A stretch of 12,247 nucleotides of DNA from CANNDT01 sp945876205 (GTDB taxonomy: Bacteria; Acidobacteriota; Vicinamibacteria; Vicinamibacterales; UBA2999). Under the pieces are notes generated by a model. That model was not told where the DNA came from, searched no databases, and worked only from the letters and a program-made list of their open reading frames with translations. Shown here piece by piece: positions 6,483 to 12,247 of the stretch. Where the stretch lies: assembly GCA_947503365.1 (NCBI GenBank), contig CANNDT010000119.1, positions 1 through 12,247 of the forward strand, in the 5' to 3' direction. The first letter of the stretch is position 1; every line of letters begins with the position of its first letter. The position numbers and the translations under genes are program-made.

Positions 6483-7232
6483 TTGCTCCCACCGTTCCAT
6501 TGGTGGCGGACGGTTTTTTACCTGATCCCCGCCATCACTCTGTACACCATCGTGCTCGGCACGCTCTCGCTGGGATCGAGCCTGTTCGAGAAGCGCGGCT
6601 ACTTCGCGCACTGGTGCGCCCGCACCTGGTCGCGCCTGATTCTGAAGACGACCGGCGTCACCGTGGACGTCCAGGGCATGGAGCGCCTGGTGCCGGGGAA
6701 GACCTACGTCTTCGTTGCGAACCATCAGAGCATCTACGACATCCCGATCCTGTTCTGGTCGGTGCCGTACCAACTGCGCATCATCGCGAAAGAGTCCCTT
6801 GGACAGTTTCCATTTCTTGGCTGGCACCTGCGCCGGACCGGACACATGCTCGTCGACCGCAAGCGTCCCGATCGCGCGGCGATCTTCTCCTGGGCGTCCC
6901 GCCTGACGTCGCAGGGACTGTCGCTGATCGTCTTTCCCGAGGGGACGCGCAGCCGCGACGGCCGCGTCGCGCGTTTCAAGGGCGGCAGCTTCTACCTGGC
7001 GCTCGAGGCCGGACTGCCAATCGTCCCGCTCTCGGTGATCGGCAGCCGCCACGTCATGCTGAAAGGACGGCTCGCGACGTATCCCGGGCACGTGCGCCTC
7101 GTCGTCCACGAGCCGATCGATACGAGCGCGCTCGCCGGCACCGATCCGCGGGCGTTTGCCGAGCGCGTGCGGTACATCATCGCGCCTGATGCGGAGACGG
7201 ATGTTGGCGATGCAGTTCAGTCTCGCGTCTGA
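6483..7232 (+). CDS. plsC: 1-acyl-sn-glycerol-3-phosphate acyltransferase (PlsC family)
   Basis: Membrane-associated acyltransferase predicted to acylate lysophosphatidic acid to phosphatidic acid. The 249-aa product has a hydrophobic N-terminal anchor (about 10-35), then the catalytic block NHQSIYD (His81 and Asp86 of the HX4D motif), the substrate block FPEGTRS (151-157), and GLPIVPLSVIG. The start is a TTG directly adjoining the TAA of the upstream gene, with no SD; no better start is visible before the first membrane segment, so it probably relies on translational coupling. The 3' end overlaps the B3/4 gene by 32 nt. Substrate specificity cannot be assigned with confidence; a related lysophospholipid acyltransferase remains possible. 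Confidence 0.88.
   Translation: MLPPFHWWRTVFYLIPAITLYTIVLGTLSLGSSLFEKRGYFAHWCARTWSRLILKTTGVTVDVQGMERLVPGKTYVFVANHQSIYDIPILFWSVPYQLRIIAKESLGQFPFLGWHLRRTGHMLVDRKRPDRAAIFSWASRLTSQGLSLIVFPEGTRSRDGRVARFKGGSFYLALEAGLPIVPLSVIGSRHVMLKGRLATYPGHVRLVVHEPIDTSALAGTDPRAFAERVRYIIAPDAETDVGDAVQSRV
7193..7196 (+). promoter_or_regulatory. SD site that supports the B3/4 gene start
   Basis: GGAG within the end of the plsC frame lies 4 nt before ATG 7201 and 13 nt before ATG 7210. It supports 7201 (or the TTG at 7204) over the in-frame ATG at 7156, which would add an atypical Arg/Ser-rich stretch. Confidence 0.5.
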
Positions 7233-7845
7233 ACTGCGCGGCATCGTCCGCCCGGCCACCCTCTGGCTCGACGGCGCTACGGTGGTCGAACGCGAGTCCC
7301 GGCTCGACTCGCCACTCGCCGCGGCCGAAAGCGCCGTGCGCAGGAACCCTCCTGAAGAAATCGTCGCGGTGCGGACGATGTACAAGCGCGTCGGCATCGA
7401 CCCGACCAAGCGCCGGCCCTCGTCTGAGGCGCTGCTGCGCCGCGTGCGCAAGGGTGACCCGCTGCCTCGCATCAACTCGATGGTCGACGTCTGCAACTGG
7501 TGCTCGCTCGAATTCCAGCTGCCGTATGGGCTCTACGACAGCGCGCGGATTGAGGGCGACGTCGTGCTGCGGCTCGGCCACGACGGTGAATCGTATCCGG
7601 GCATTCGCAAAGACGACGTGAATGTCGGCGGCAGGATTACCCTCGCCGACAGCCTCGGTCCGTTCGGCAACCCGACCTCGGATTCGGCCCGGACGATGGT
7701 GACGACGGCGACACGGCAGGCGCTGGTGGTGATCTTCGCGCCGCACGAGGTAGACGCGTCCCGCCTCGGGAACGTCCTCGACACGACCGCGCAACGGATG
7801 CTGGAGTTCACTGGCGCGCGCGAGACCGCGCGATGGACCGGCTGA
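7201..7845 (+). CDS. Free-standing B3/4 domain protein (PheRS beta-like tRNA-binding domain)
   Basis: From the chosen ATG the product is 214 aa and consists essentially of one B3/B4 domain, the module that edits mischarged Tyr-tRNA(Phe) in the phenylalanyl-tRNA synthetase beta chain. The recognisable part is RVGIDPTKRRPSSEALLRRV, INSMVDVCNWCSLEFQLPYG (91-110) and YDSARIEGDVVLRLG, followed by YPGIRKDDVNVGGRI. No catalytic synthetase domain is present. Solo B3/4 proteins are known as a family (COG3382); their function is largely unsettled, with trans-editing of aminoacyl-tRNA the natural guess. Its position two genes before gltX and near a tRNA operon fits a translation role but does not prove it. 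It overlaps plsC by 32 nt, and a repeat-containing gap of 75 nt follows. Confidence 0.82.
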   Translation: MLAMQFSLASELRGIVRPATLWLDGATVVERESRLDSPLAAAESAVRRNPPEEIVAVRTMYKRVGIDPTKRRPSSEALLRRVRKGDPLPRINSMVDVCNWCSLEFQLPYGLYDSARIEGDVVLRLGHDGESYPGIRKDDVNVGGRITLADSLGPFGNPTSDSARTMVTTATRQALVVIFAPHEVDASRLGNVLDTTAQRMLEFTGARETARWTG

Positions 7846-7898
7846 GGCCGGCCTCCACCTGCGAAATCCACGATCGTGGGGCCGCCTTTAGGCGGGCC
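7845..7898 (+). repeat. Three consecutive palindromes upstream of ispDF
   Basis: AGGCCGGCCT (7845-7854) is a perfect palindrome beginning at the last base of the preceding stop codon. CCACGATCGTGG (7868-7879) is a second perfect one. GGGCCGCC (7879-7886), loop TTTA, GGCGGGCC (7891-7898) is a hairpin with one mismatch. The last is, on the opposite strand, the same stem-TAAA-stem design as the two copies in alr. No T-run follows, so this is not an obvious terminator. Confidence 0.6.
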
Positions 7899-7920
7899 GG
7901 TATTCGTCGAATAGAATCGA

Positions 7921-9081
7921 ATGTTGGTGCATGTCACAGCCATCATTGCTGCGGGGGGCCGCGGCGCGCGATTCGGAAGCGACCGTCCAAAGCAGTTGCT
8001 CGCGCTCGGCGGCCGGCCGATTCTCCAGCACAGCGTCGAGGCGTTCGTGCGGAGCGATCGCATTGCCGAGATCATCGTCGCGTTGCCGCCGGACCTGGCT
8101 GCGAATCCTCCTGCCTACCTGCGCGGAACGATCAAGCCGATTCACATCGTCGACGGAGGCGCGCGCCGCCAGGACTCGGTGGCCAACGCCTTTGCACGGG
8201 TGTCAGCGGCGACCGAGCTGATCGCCATCCACGATGCCGCGCGGCCGATGGTGAGCGCGGATTTGATTGCCCGGACGATCGACGCGGCGGCCGAATATGG
8301 CGCGGCGATCGCGGCGTTGCAGGCCACCGATACGGTGAAGCGCGGCAACGCGGATCGCGTCATCGTCGACACGCTGCCTCGCGGCGAGATCTACCTCGCG
8401 CAGACGCCGCAGGTCTTTCGCACCGGAGTGCTGCGAGACGCGCTCGCTCTGGCCCGCACGTCGGCGGACGCGACCGACGAGGCGATGCTGGCGGAAGAGG
8501 CCGGCCACCACGTGCGCCTCGTCGAAGGCGATTCCCGGAACATGAAGATCACGACGCCAGCCGATCTCGAGATGGTGGAGCGTACATTCGCAGGAGCGTC
8601 AACGACTGTGCGCATCGGCAACGGATACGACCTGCACCGCCTGGTCGCGGGACGGCCACTGATCCTCGGCGGCGTCACGATTCCATTCGAGAAGGGGCTC
8701 GACGGCCACTCGGACGCCGACGCGGTGTGCCATGCCGTGACCGATGCCATGCTCGGCGCCATCGGCGCCGGCGATATCGGCCGGCATTTCCCGGATACCG
8801 ATCCTGAATGGAAGGGCGCGAACAGCATCGTCCTGCTGATGCGCGCCGCTGAGATCGTCCGCAACGCCGGCTACGCGGTGGGCAATATCGACGTCGTCGT
8901 CATCGCCCAGCGGCCGAAACTCGTGCCGCACATCGACGCCATGCGCGCCAATCTCGCGAAGGCCATCGGCATCGACGCGAGCCAGGTGAGCGTGAAGGGA
9001 AAGACCAACGAGGGCGTCGACTCGATGGGCACCGGCGACGCCATTGCCGTGCATGCCGTGGCGCTGGTGAGCCGGCGATGA
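7921..9081 (+). CDS. ispDF: Bifunctional IspD/IspF of the MEP isoprenoid pathway
   Basis: Fusion of two enzymes of isopentenyl diphosphate synthesis. Residues 1 to about 225 are IspD (MEP cytidylyltransferase): AIIAAGGRGARFGSDRPKQ with Arg17 and Lys24 at the CTP-binding positions, and IHDAARPMVS. Residues about 230-386 are IspF (MECDP synthase): GYDLH with Asp237 and His239, DGHSDAD with His263, CHAVTDAMLGA with His271 as the third metal ligand, and FPDTDPEWKGANS. The intervening step (IspE) is not in this window. The start at 7921 is an ATG without SD; GTG at 7927 would also give a normal IspD N-terminus. TAGAAT at 7912-7917 could be a -10 box. gltX overlaps the end by 4 nt (ATGA). Confidence 0.95.
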   Translation: MLVHVTAIIAAGGRGARFGSDRPKQLLALGGRPILQHSVEAFVRSDRIAEIIVALPPDLAANPPAYLRGTIKPIHIVDGGARRQDSVANAFARVSAATELIAIHDAARPMVSADLIARTIDAAAEYGAAIAALQATDTVKRGNADRVIVDTLPRGEIYLAQTPQVFRTGVLRDALALARTSADATDEAMLAEEAGHHVRLVEGDSRNMKITTPADLEMVERTFAGASTTVRIGNGYDLHRLVAGRPLILGGVTIPFEKGLDGHSDADAVCHAVTDAMLGAIGAGDIGRHFPDTDPEWKGANSIVLLMRAAEIVRNAGYAVGNIDVVVIAQRPKLVPHIDAMRANLAKAIGIDASQVSVKGKTNEGVDSMGTGDAIAVHAVALVSRR

Positions 9082-10574
9082 GACTTCGCTTCGCGCCCAG
9101 TCCTACCGGTCAGCTCCACGTCGGCAACGCGCGGACGGCGCTCTTCAACTGGCTGCTTGCCCGCGGATCCGGCGGCACGCTCATCCTCCGCATCGAAGAT
9201 ACCGACGTCGTCCGCTCGACGAAAGAAGCGGAAGGCACCGCGTTCGATGACCTGCGCTGGCTGGGACTCAGCTGGGATGAGGGTCCCGACGCGGGTGGCG
9301 ATCACGGCCCGTATCGCCAGTCCGAACGGGGACACATCTACCGCGCGCACGCGGTGGAACTGATGGCGAGCGGCAAGGCCTACTACTGCTTCTGCTCCGA
9401 GGAAGATCTCGAGCAGGAGCGGTATCACGCGCTGAGGGCCGGGCTGCCGCCGAAGTACGGCGGGCGCTGCCGCAATCTCTCCCGCGACGAGGCGCGCCGC
9501 CGGGTCGAAAATGGCGAGCCGGCCGTCGTCCGCTTCCGCGTGACCGACGAGGAACGCGAGATCGCGTTCACGGATGTCGTTCGGGGCGACGTCTCGTTCA
9601 ACTCCGGCGTGATCGGCGACTTCGTGATCCTGCGGACGGGCGGCATCCCCACCTATAACTTCGCGGTGGTGATTGACGATGCGCTGATGGAGATTTCGGA
9701 CGTGATCCGCGGAGAGGATCACATCTCGAACACGCCGCGGCAGCTGCTGTTGTACGAGGCCTTCGGGTGGAAGCCGCCGCGGTTTGCGCACGTCTCCATG
9801 GTGCTCGGCCCCGATCACTCGAAGCTGTCGAAGCGGCACGGGGCGACGTCGGTGTCGGAGTTCCGCGAGAAGGGATACCTGCCCGAAGCGCTGGCGAACT
9901 ACCTGGCGCTGCTTGGCTGGTCGCCTGGTGAAAACGAGGAACTGCTGCCGCTCGAGGAGCTCGCCAAGCGGTTCCGCATCGAGGATGTGGGCAAGAGTCC
10001 CGGCGTGTTCGATCCGGAAAAGCTCGCGTGGGCGAATCGCCACTATCTCAAGGCGGCGCCGCCCGATCGGCTGGCGACCCTCGCCATCCCGTTCCTGCAG
10101 CAGGCCGGCTGGGTCACGGAACCGGATGCGGCCGCCCTCGAGTTCCTCGCGCATGCGGTGTCGGCCGCTGCGGCATCCGTGGATCATCTCGACCAGGTGC
10201 CGGCGCGACTGCGGTTCCTCTTCGACTATTCGGCCTCGCGCGCGCTGGAGGACCCTGCGGTGAGGGCTGAAGCCGAGTCGGCGGCCGCGGTGATCGAGGC
10301 GCTGGCCGACGTCCTGGCCAACGGCGGCAGGCTCCTCGAGCGCGAGTCTTTTCGCGCCGCCGCAGCGCAGGTTCGGCAGCGAACCGGGCTGAAGGGCAAG
10401 GAGCTTTTCCATCCGATCCGGCTCGTTCTGACGGGGGAAGCCGAAGGGATGGAGCTCGATATCTCGGTGCCGGCGATTGAGCGCGGGGCAGAGTTGCAGG
10501 CGAGCGGACTCCGGCCGGTGATGGGGGCCCGCGAGCGTGCGGCTGAGTTCGCGCGTCTGCTTCGGGCGCGATAG
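9078..10574 (+). CDS. gltX: Glutamyl-tRNA synthetase
   Basis: Class I synthetase that charges tRNA(Glu) (and tRNA(Gln) in organisms using the amidotransferase route, which cannot be told here). The 498-aa product starts RLRFAPSPTGQLHVGNART; HVGN (14-17) is the HIGH-motif equivalent. Cys104, Cys106 and Cys131 (YCFCSE ... GGRCRN) resemble the zinc-binding insertion of bacterial GluRS. RGEDHISNTPRQ and KLSKRHG (249-255, KMSKS equivalent) complete the catalytic core; the rest is the alpha-helical anticodon-binding region. GGTGAG (9066-9071) lies 6 nt before the ATG at 9078 and fixes the start, which overlaps ispDF by 4 nt. rlmB follows after 6 nt, so ispDF-gltX-rlmB is probably one transcript. 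Confidence 0.97.
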   Translation: MRLRFAPSPTGQLHVGNARTALFNWLLARGSGGTLILRIEDTDVVRSTKEAEGTAFDDLRWLGLSWDEGPDAGGDHGPYRQSERGHIYRAHAVELMASGKAYYCFCSEEDLEQERYHALRAGLPPKYGGRCRNLSRDEARRRVENGEPAVVRFRVTDEEREIAFTDVVRGDVSFNSGVIGDFVILRTGGIPTYNFAVVIDDALMEISDVIRGEDHISNTPRQLLLYEAFGWKPPRFAHVSMVLGPDHSKLSKRHGATSVSEFREKGYLPEALANYLALLGWSPGENEELLPLEELAKRFRIEDVGKSPGVFDPEKLAWANRHYLKAAPPDRLATLAIPFLQQAGWVTEPDAAALEFLAHAVSAAAASVDHLDQVPARLRFLFDYSASRALEDPAVRAEAESAAAVIEALADVLANGGRLLERESFRAAAAQVRQRTGLKGKELFHPIRLVLTGEAEGMELDISVPAIERGAELQASGLRPVMGARERAAEFARLLRAR

Positions 10575-10580
10575 AATTTC

Positions 10581-11294
10581 ATGATCATCTACGGGATCAA
10601 TCCGGTCCAGGAGGCGTTGCGCGCCGGACGCGTAAAGGAACTTCGCGTCAGCCAGCGCAGCGACGACCGTCTGCGCGATCTGGTGGCCCTTGCAGGCGAT
10701 GGCGGCGTGCCGGTGCGCCGCGTGCCGCAGGACGCGCTCGATCGCGACTCCCACCGCGGCGTTCACCAGGGTGTCGTCGCGGAGGTCGAGGATCCCGAGG
10801 CGTATAGCGTGGAGGATCTGGTGCGCGGCGCACGCGGGGTGCCGCTCATCGTCGTGCTCGACGGCATCGAAGACCCGCATAACCTCGGCGCCATCCTTCG
10901 GACGGCCGACGCGGCGGGGGTCGACGGGGTCATCATTCAGAGCCGGCGTGTGGCGGCGCTCGGTGGCGCGGCAGCGAAGGCATCGGCCGGGGCGGTCTCG
11001 CACGTGAAGATTGCGGAGGTCGTGAATATCGCCCGCGCCATCGAGGAGCTCAAAGAGCTGAATGTCTGGACGGTGGGACTCGCGGGCGAGTCAAAAGCGT
11101 CTTATGACTCAATGGACTTCACCGCGCCGTCTGCGATTGTGCTCGGTGCCGAGGGGTCGGGGCTTCGGCGGCTGGTACGGGAACGATGCGACTTTCTGGC
11201 CGCCATCCCGATGGCGGGCCACGTGGGGAGCCTCAACGTCTCTGTTTCTGCGGGAATTGCGCTATTTGAGGCGGTCAGACAGCGGAAATCCTGA
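10581..11294 (+). CDS. rlmB: 23S rRNA 2'-O-methyltransferase RlmB (SpoU/TrmH family)
   Basis: S-adenosylmethionine-dependent ribose methyltransferase of the knotted SPOUT fold; RlmB methylates G2251 (E. coli numbering) in the 23S P loop. The 237-aa product begins with the substrate-binding domain MIIYGINPVQEALRAG. SPOUT motif 1 is LDGIEDPHNLGAILRTADAAG (93-113; Asn101, Arg107), motif 2 is LGAEGSGL (Glu191), and motif 3 is IPMAGHVGSLNVSVSAGIALFEA (209-231). The start codon has no SD; the sequence TAGAATTTC directly precedes it, and its TAG is the gltX stop. A different SpoU target (other rRNA or tRNA position) cannot be excluded, but length and N-terminus favour RlmB. The tRNA promoter begins 20 nt after the stop. 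Confidence 0.93.
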   Translation: MIIYGINPVQEALRAGRVKELRVSQRSDDRLRDLVALAGDGGVPVRRVPQDALDRDSHRGVHQGVVAEVEDPEAYSVEDLVRGARGVPLIVVLDGIEDPHNLGAILRTADAAGVDGVIIQSRRVAALGGAAAKASAGAVSHVKIAEVVNIARAIEELKELNVWTVGLAGESKASYDSMDFTAPSAIVLGAEGSGLRRLVRERCDFLAAIPMAGHVGSLNVSVSAGIALFEAVRQRKS

Positions 11295-11313
11295 AGCGTG
11301 CCCGGCGAGCGCC

Positions 11314-11343
11314 TTGTGGTGCTGGCACGGGAAGTGCTATTAT
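11314..11343 (+). promoter_or_regulatory. Probable promoter of the tRNA-tuf operon
   Basis: TTGTGG (11314-11319) and an extended -10, TGC plus TATTAT (11335-11343; hexamer 11338-11343, 5 of 6 to consensus). The spacer is 18 nt. A start near 11350 would lie about 8 nt before the first tRNA, as usual for tRNA operons. The -35 is weak, but the extended -10 is the best in the window. Confidence 0.6.
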
Positions 11344-11357
11344 TCGCTCTTTGTCTG

Positions 11358-11434
11358 GCTGGCGTAGCTCAGTCCGGTAGAGCAGCTGATTTGTAATCAG
11401 CTGGTCGGGGGTTCAAATCCCTCCGCCAGCTCCA
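11358..11434 (+). tRNA. tRNA-Thr (TGT)
   Basis: Full cloverleaf: acceptor GCTGGCG pairs with CGCCAGC (11424-11430). The anticodon stem is GCTGA/TCAGC around loop TTTGTAA, with anticodon TGT at 11392-11394. The T loop is TTCAAAT; the discriminator is T and CCA is encoded. It reads ACA. First tRNA of a Thr-Tyr-Gly-Thr-tuf operon, corresponding to E. coli thrU. Confidence 0.97.
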
Positions 11435-11510
11435 CCAGCCGATTCCGCGTCGGTTTTTGAGAGAAACGGTCGACACACGGATTCCAACGACAACAGATAT
11501 TGAAAAAATC

Positions 11511-11596
11511 GGGGAGGTGGCAGAGCGGTCAATCGCAGCAGGCTGTAAACCTGCCGCCTTCGGGCTACGGAGGTTCGAACCCTCCCCTCCCCACCA
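11511..11596 (+). tRNA. tRNA-Tyr (GTA)
   Basis: Class II tRNA: acceptor GGGGAGG pairs with CCTCCCC (11586-11592). The anticodon stem is GCAGG/CCTGC around CTGTAAA, with anticodon GTA at 11545-11547. A long variable arm (CGCCTTCGGGC region) separates it from T stem GGAGG/CCTCC with loop TTCGAAC; CCA is encoded. Corresponds to tyrU in the E. coli operon. The 76 nt before it (11435-11510) hold no gene I can recognise. Confidence 0.97.
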
Positions 11597-11707
11597 ACCT
11601 TCGCTCGCTGACGCGAGCTATGGTTGGCGAGCCAAGCGAGTAGAGGGTTGAGTTGATAGAACGGGGTTGGCGCGGCGGGCTTGCCCGCCGAAGCGCAAAG
11701 CGCGTAG
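11597..11707 (+). repeat. Structured repeat filling the tRNA-Tyr to tRNA-Gly spacer
   Basis: This 111-nt spacer is dense with inverted repeats. GCTCGC (11603-11608) pairs with GCGAGC (11613-11618). TTGGC (11624-11628) pairs with GCCAA (11631-11635). CGGCGGGC (11673-11680) pairs with GCCCGCCG (11683-11690), and GCGC (11693-11696) pairs with GCGC (11700-11703). An outer arm, AACCTTCGCTCGCT against AGCGAGTAGAGGGTT, encloses the first half. The composition matches the common GGCGGGCTTGCCCGCC dispersed repeat I recall from acidobacterial genomes. GGCGGG at 11707-11712, at the repeat's end, includes the tRNA-Gly 5' end. Confidence 0.65.
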
Positions 11708-11782
11708 GCGGGAGTAACTCAGTGGTAGAGTCACAGCCTTCCAAGCTGTTGGTCGCGGGTTCGATCCCCGTCTCCCGCTCCA
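11708..11782 (+). tRNA. tRNA-Gly (TCC)
   Basis: Acceptor GCGGGAG pairs with CTCCCGC (11772-11778). Anticodon stem ACAGC/GCTGT around CTTCCAA gives anticodon TCC at 11740-11742. T loop TTCGATC, discriminator T and encoded CCA. It reads GGA and GGG. Corresponds to glyT in the E. coli operon. A dispersed repeat abuts its 5' end. Confidence 0.97.
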
Positions 11783-11804
11783 GACCCTCTCGCGCAGTGA
11801 GCCT

Positions 11805-11880
11805 GCCGATGTAGCTCAGTTGGCAGAGCACGTCCTTGGTAAGGACGAGGTCACCAGTTCGATCCTGGTCATCGGCTCCA
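11805..11880 (+). tRNA. tRNA-Thr (GGT)
   Basis: Acceptor GCCGATG pairs with CATCGGC (11870-11876). Anticodon stem CGTCC/GGACG around TTGGTAA gives anticodon GGT at 11838-11840. T loop TTCGATC, discriminator T and encoded CCA. It reads ACC and ACT. Corresponds to thrT, the last tRNA before tufB in E. coli; tuf starts 60 nt later. Confidence 0.97.
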
Positions 11881-11940
11881 GTTTTTCGGTACGGCAACAG
11901 GCAACGACGTTATTCACCAGTAAGAGCGAGCGCAGAATTC

Positions 11941-12247
<307 letters not shown>

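Noticed and set aside
5997..7496. 499-codon minus-strand frame opposite the PIN-TRAM, plsC and B3/4 genes
   Set aside because: Same reasoning: antisense to conserved genes, no domain, composition typical of a shadow frame.
8871..11003. 710-codon open frame on the minus strand opposite ispDF, gltX and rlmB
   Set aside because: It runs antisense to three clearly conserved genes, is full of Arg/His/Asp low-complexity typical of GC-rich shadow frames, and shows no recognisable domain.
11297..11329. CGTGCC...GGCACG inverted repeat after rlmB
   Set aside because: It has a 6-bp stem with a 21-nt loop and no T-run, and it overlaps the likely tRNA promoter; not convincing as a terminator or operator.
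11439..11458. CCGA...TCGG hairpin followed by TTTTT between tRNA-Thr and tRNA-Tyr
   Set aside because: The stem is only 4 bp, too weak for an intrinsic terminator, and it would separate tRNAs that belong to one conserved operon.
11457..11897. Short open frames on both strands across the tRNA cluster
   Set aside because: They cover tRNA genes and repeat DNA; the peptides are tRNA and repeat translations often mis-annotated as proteins.

Overview
This is a GC-rich, almost fully coding chromosomal window in which every protein gene reads on the + strand. The gene content is core housekeeping: translation, replication and repair, cell-wall precursor, lipid and isoprenoid synthesis. I infer an acidobacterium, probably class Vicinamibacteria. 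The grounds are the high GC, the housekeeping order, the fused ispDF, and several dispersed palindromic repeats whose spurious peptides (VRLKPDTT, SGFSRT, TETQRHGE) I recall from annotations of that group. This is recollection, not a search, so the assignment is moderate.

Region 1 (2-1188) is the tail of a ribosomal operon: rpsR (5' end outside the window), rplI and a BCP-like peroxiredoxin that overlaps rplI by 4 nt. It ends at a long hairpin plus T-run (1201-1278) built from heptad TTGGGA(A/G) repeats. Region 2 (1318-3860) is dnaB and alr, overlapping by 4 nt; alr carries two palindromic repeat copies inside its reading frame. Region 3 (3936-7845) holds radA, a membrane PIN-TRAM protein (YacL type), a PlsC-type acyltransferase and a free-standing B3/B4-domain protein. 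Region 4 (7921-11294) is ispDF (one fused gene for two MEP-pathway steps), gltX and rlmB. The order radA-yacL-ispD-ispF-gltX-rlmB matches, as I recall it, the Bacillus subtilis order, without disA and with two genes inserted. Region 5 (11314-12247) is a tRNA operon Thr(TGT)-Tyr(GTA)-Gly(TCC)-Thr(GGT) followed by tuf, the same order as the E. coli thrU-tyrU-glyT-thrT-tufB operon. tuf is cut by the window end.

Most genes are joined by overlaps or gaps of a few bases, suggesting a few long transcripts. The clearest breaks are the terminator before dnaB and a promoter before the tRNAs. Two things stand out. First, EF-Tu has an altered switch I: five extra residues, and the usual RGITI effector motif replaced by KILTI. 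Second, palindromic repeats of at least four designs occupy intergenic gaps, a terminator, the tRNA operon and the coding sequence of alr. I see no phage, IS element, CRISPR array or defence gene.
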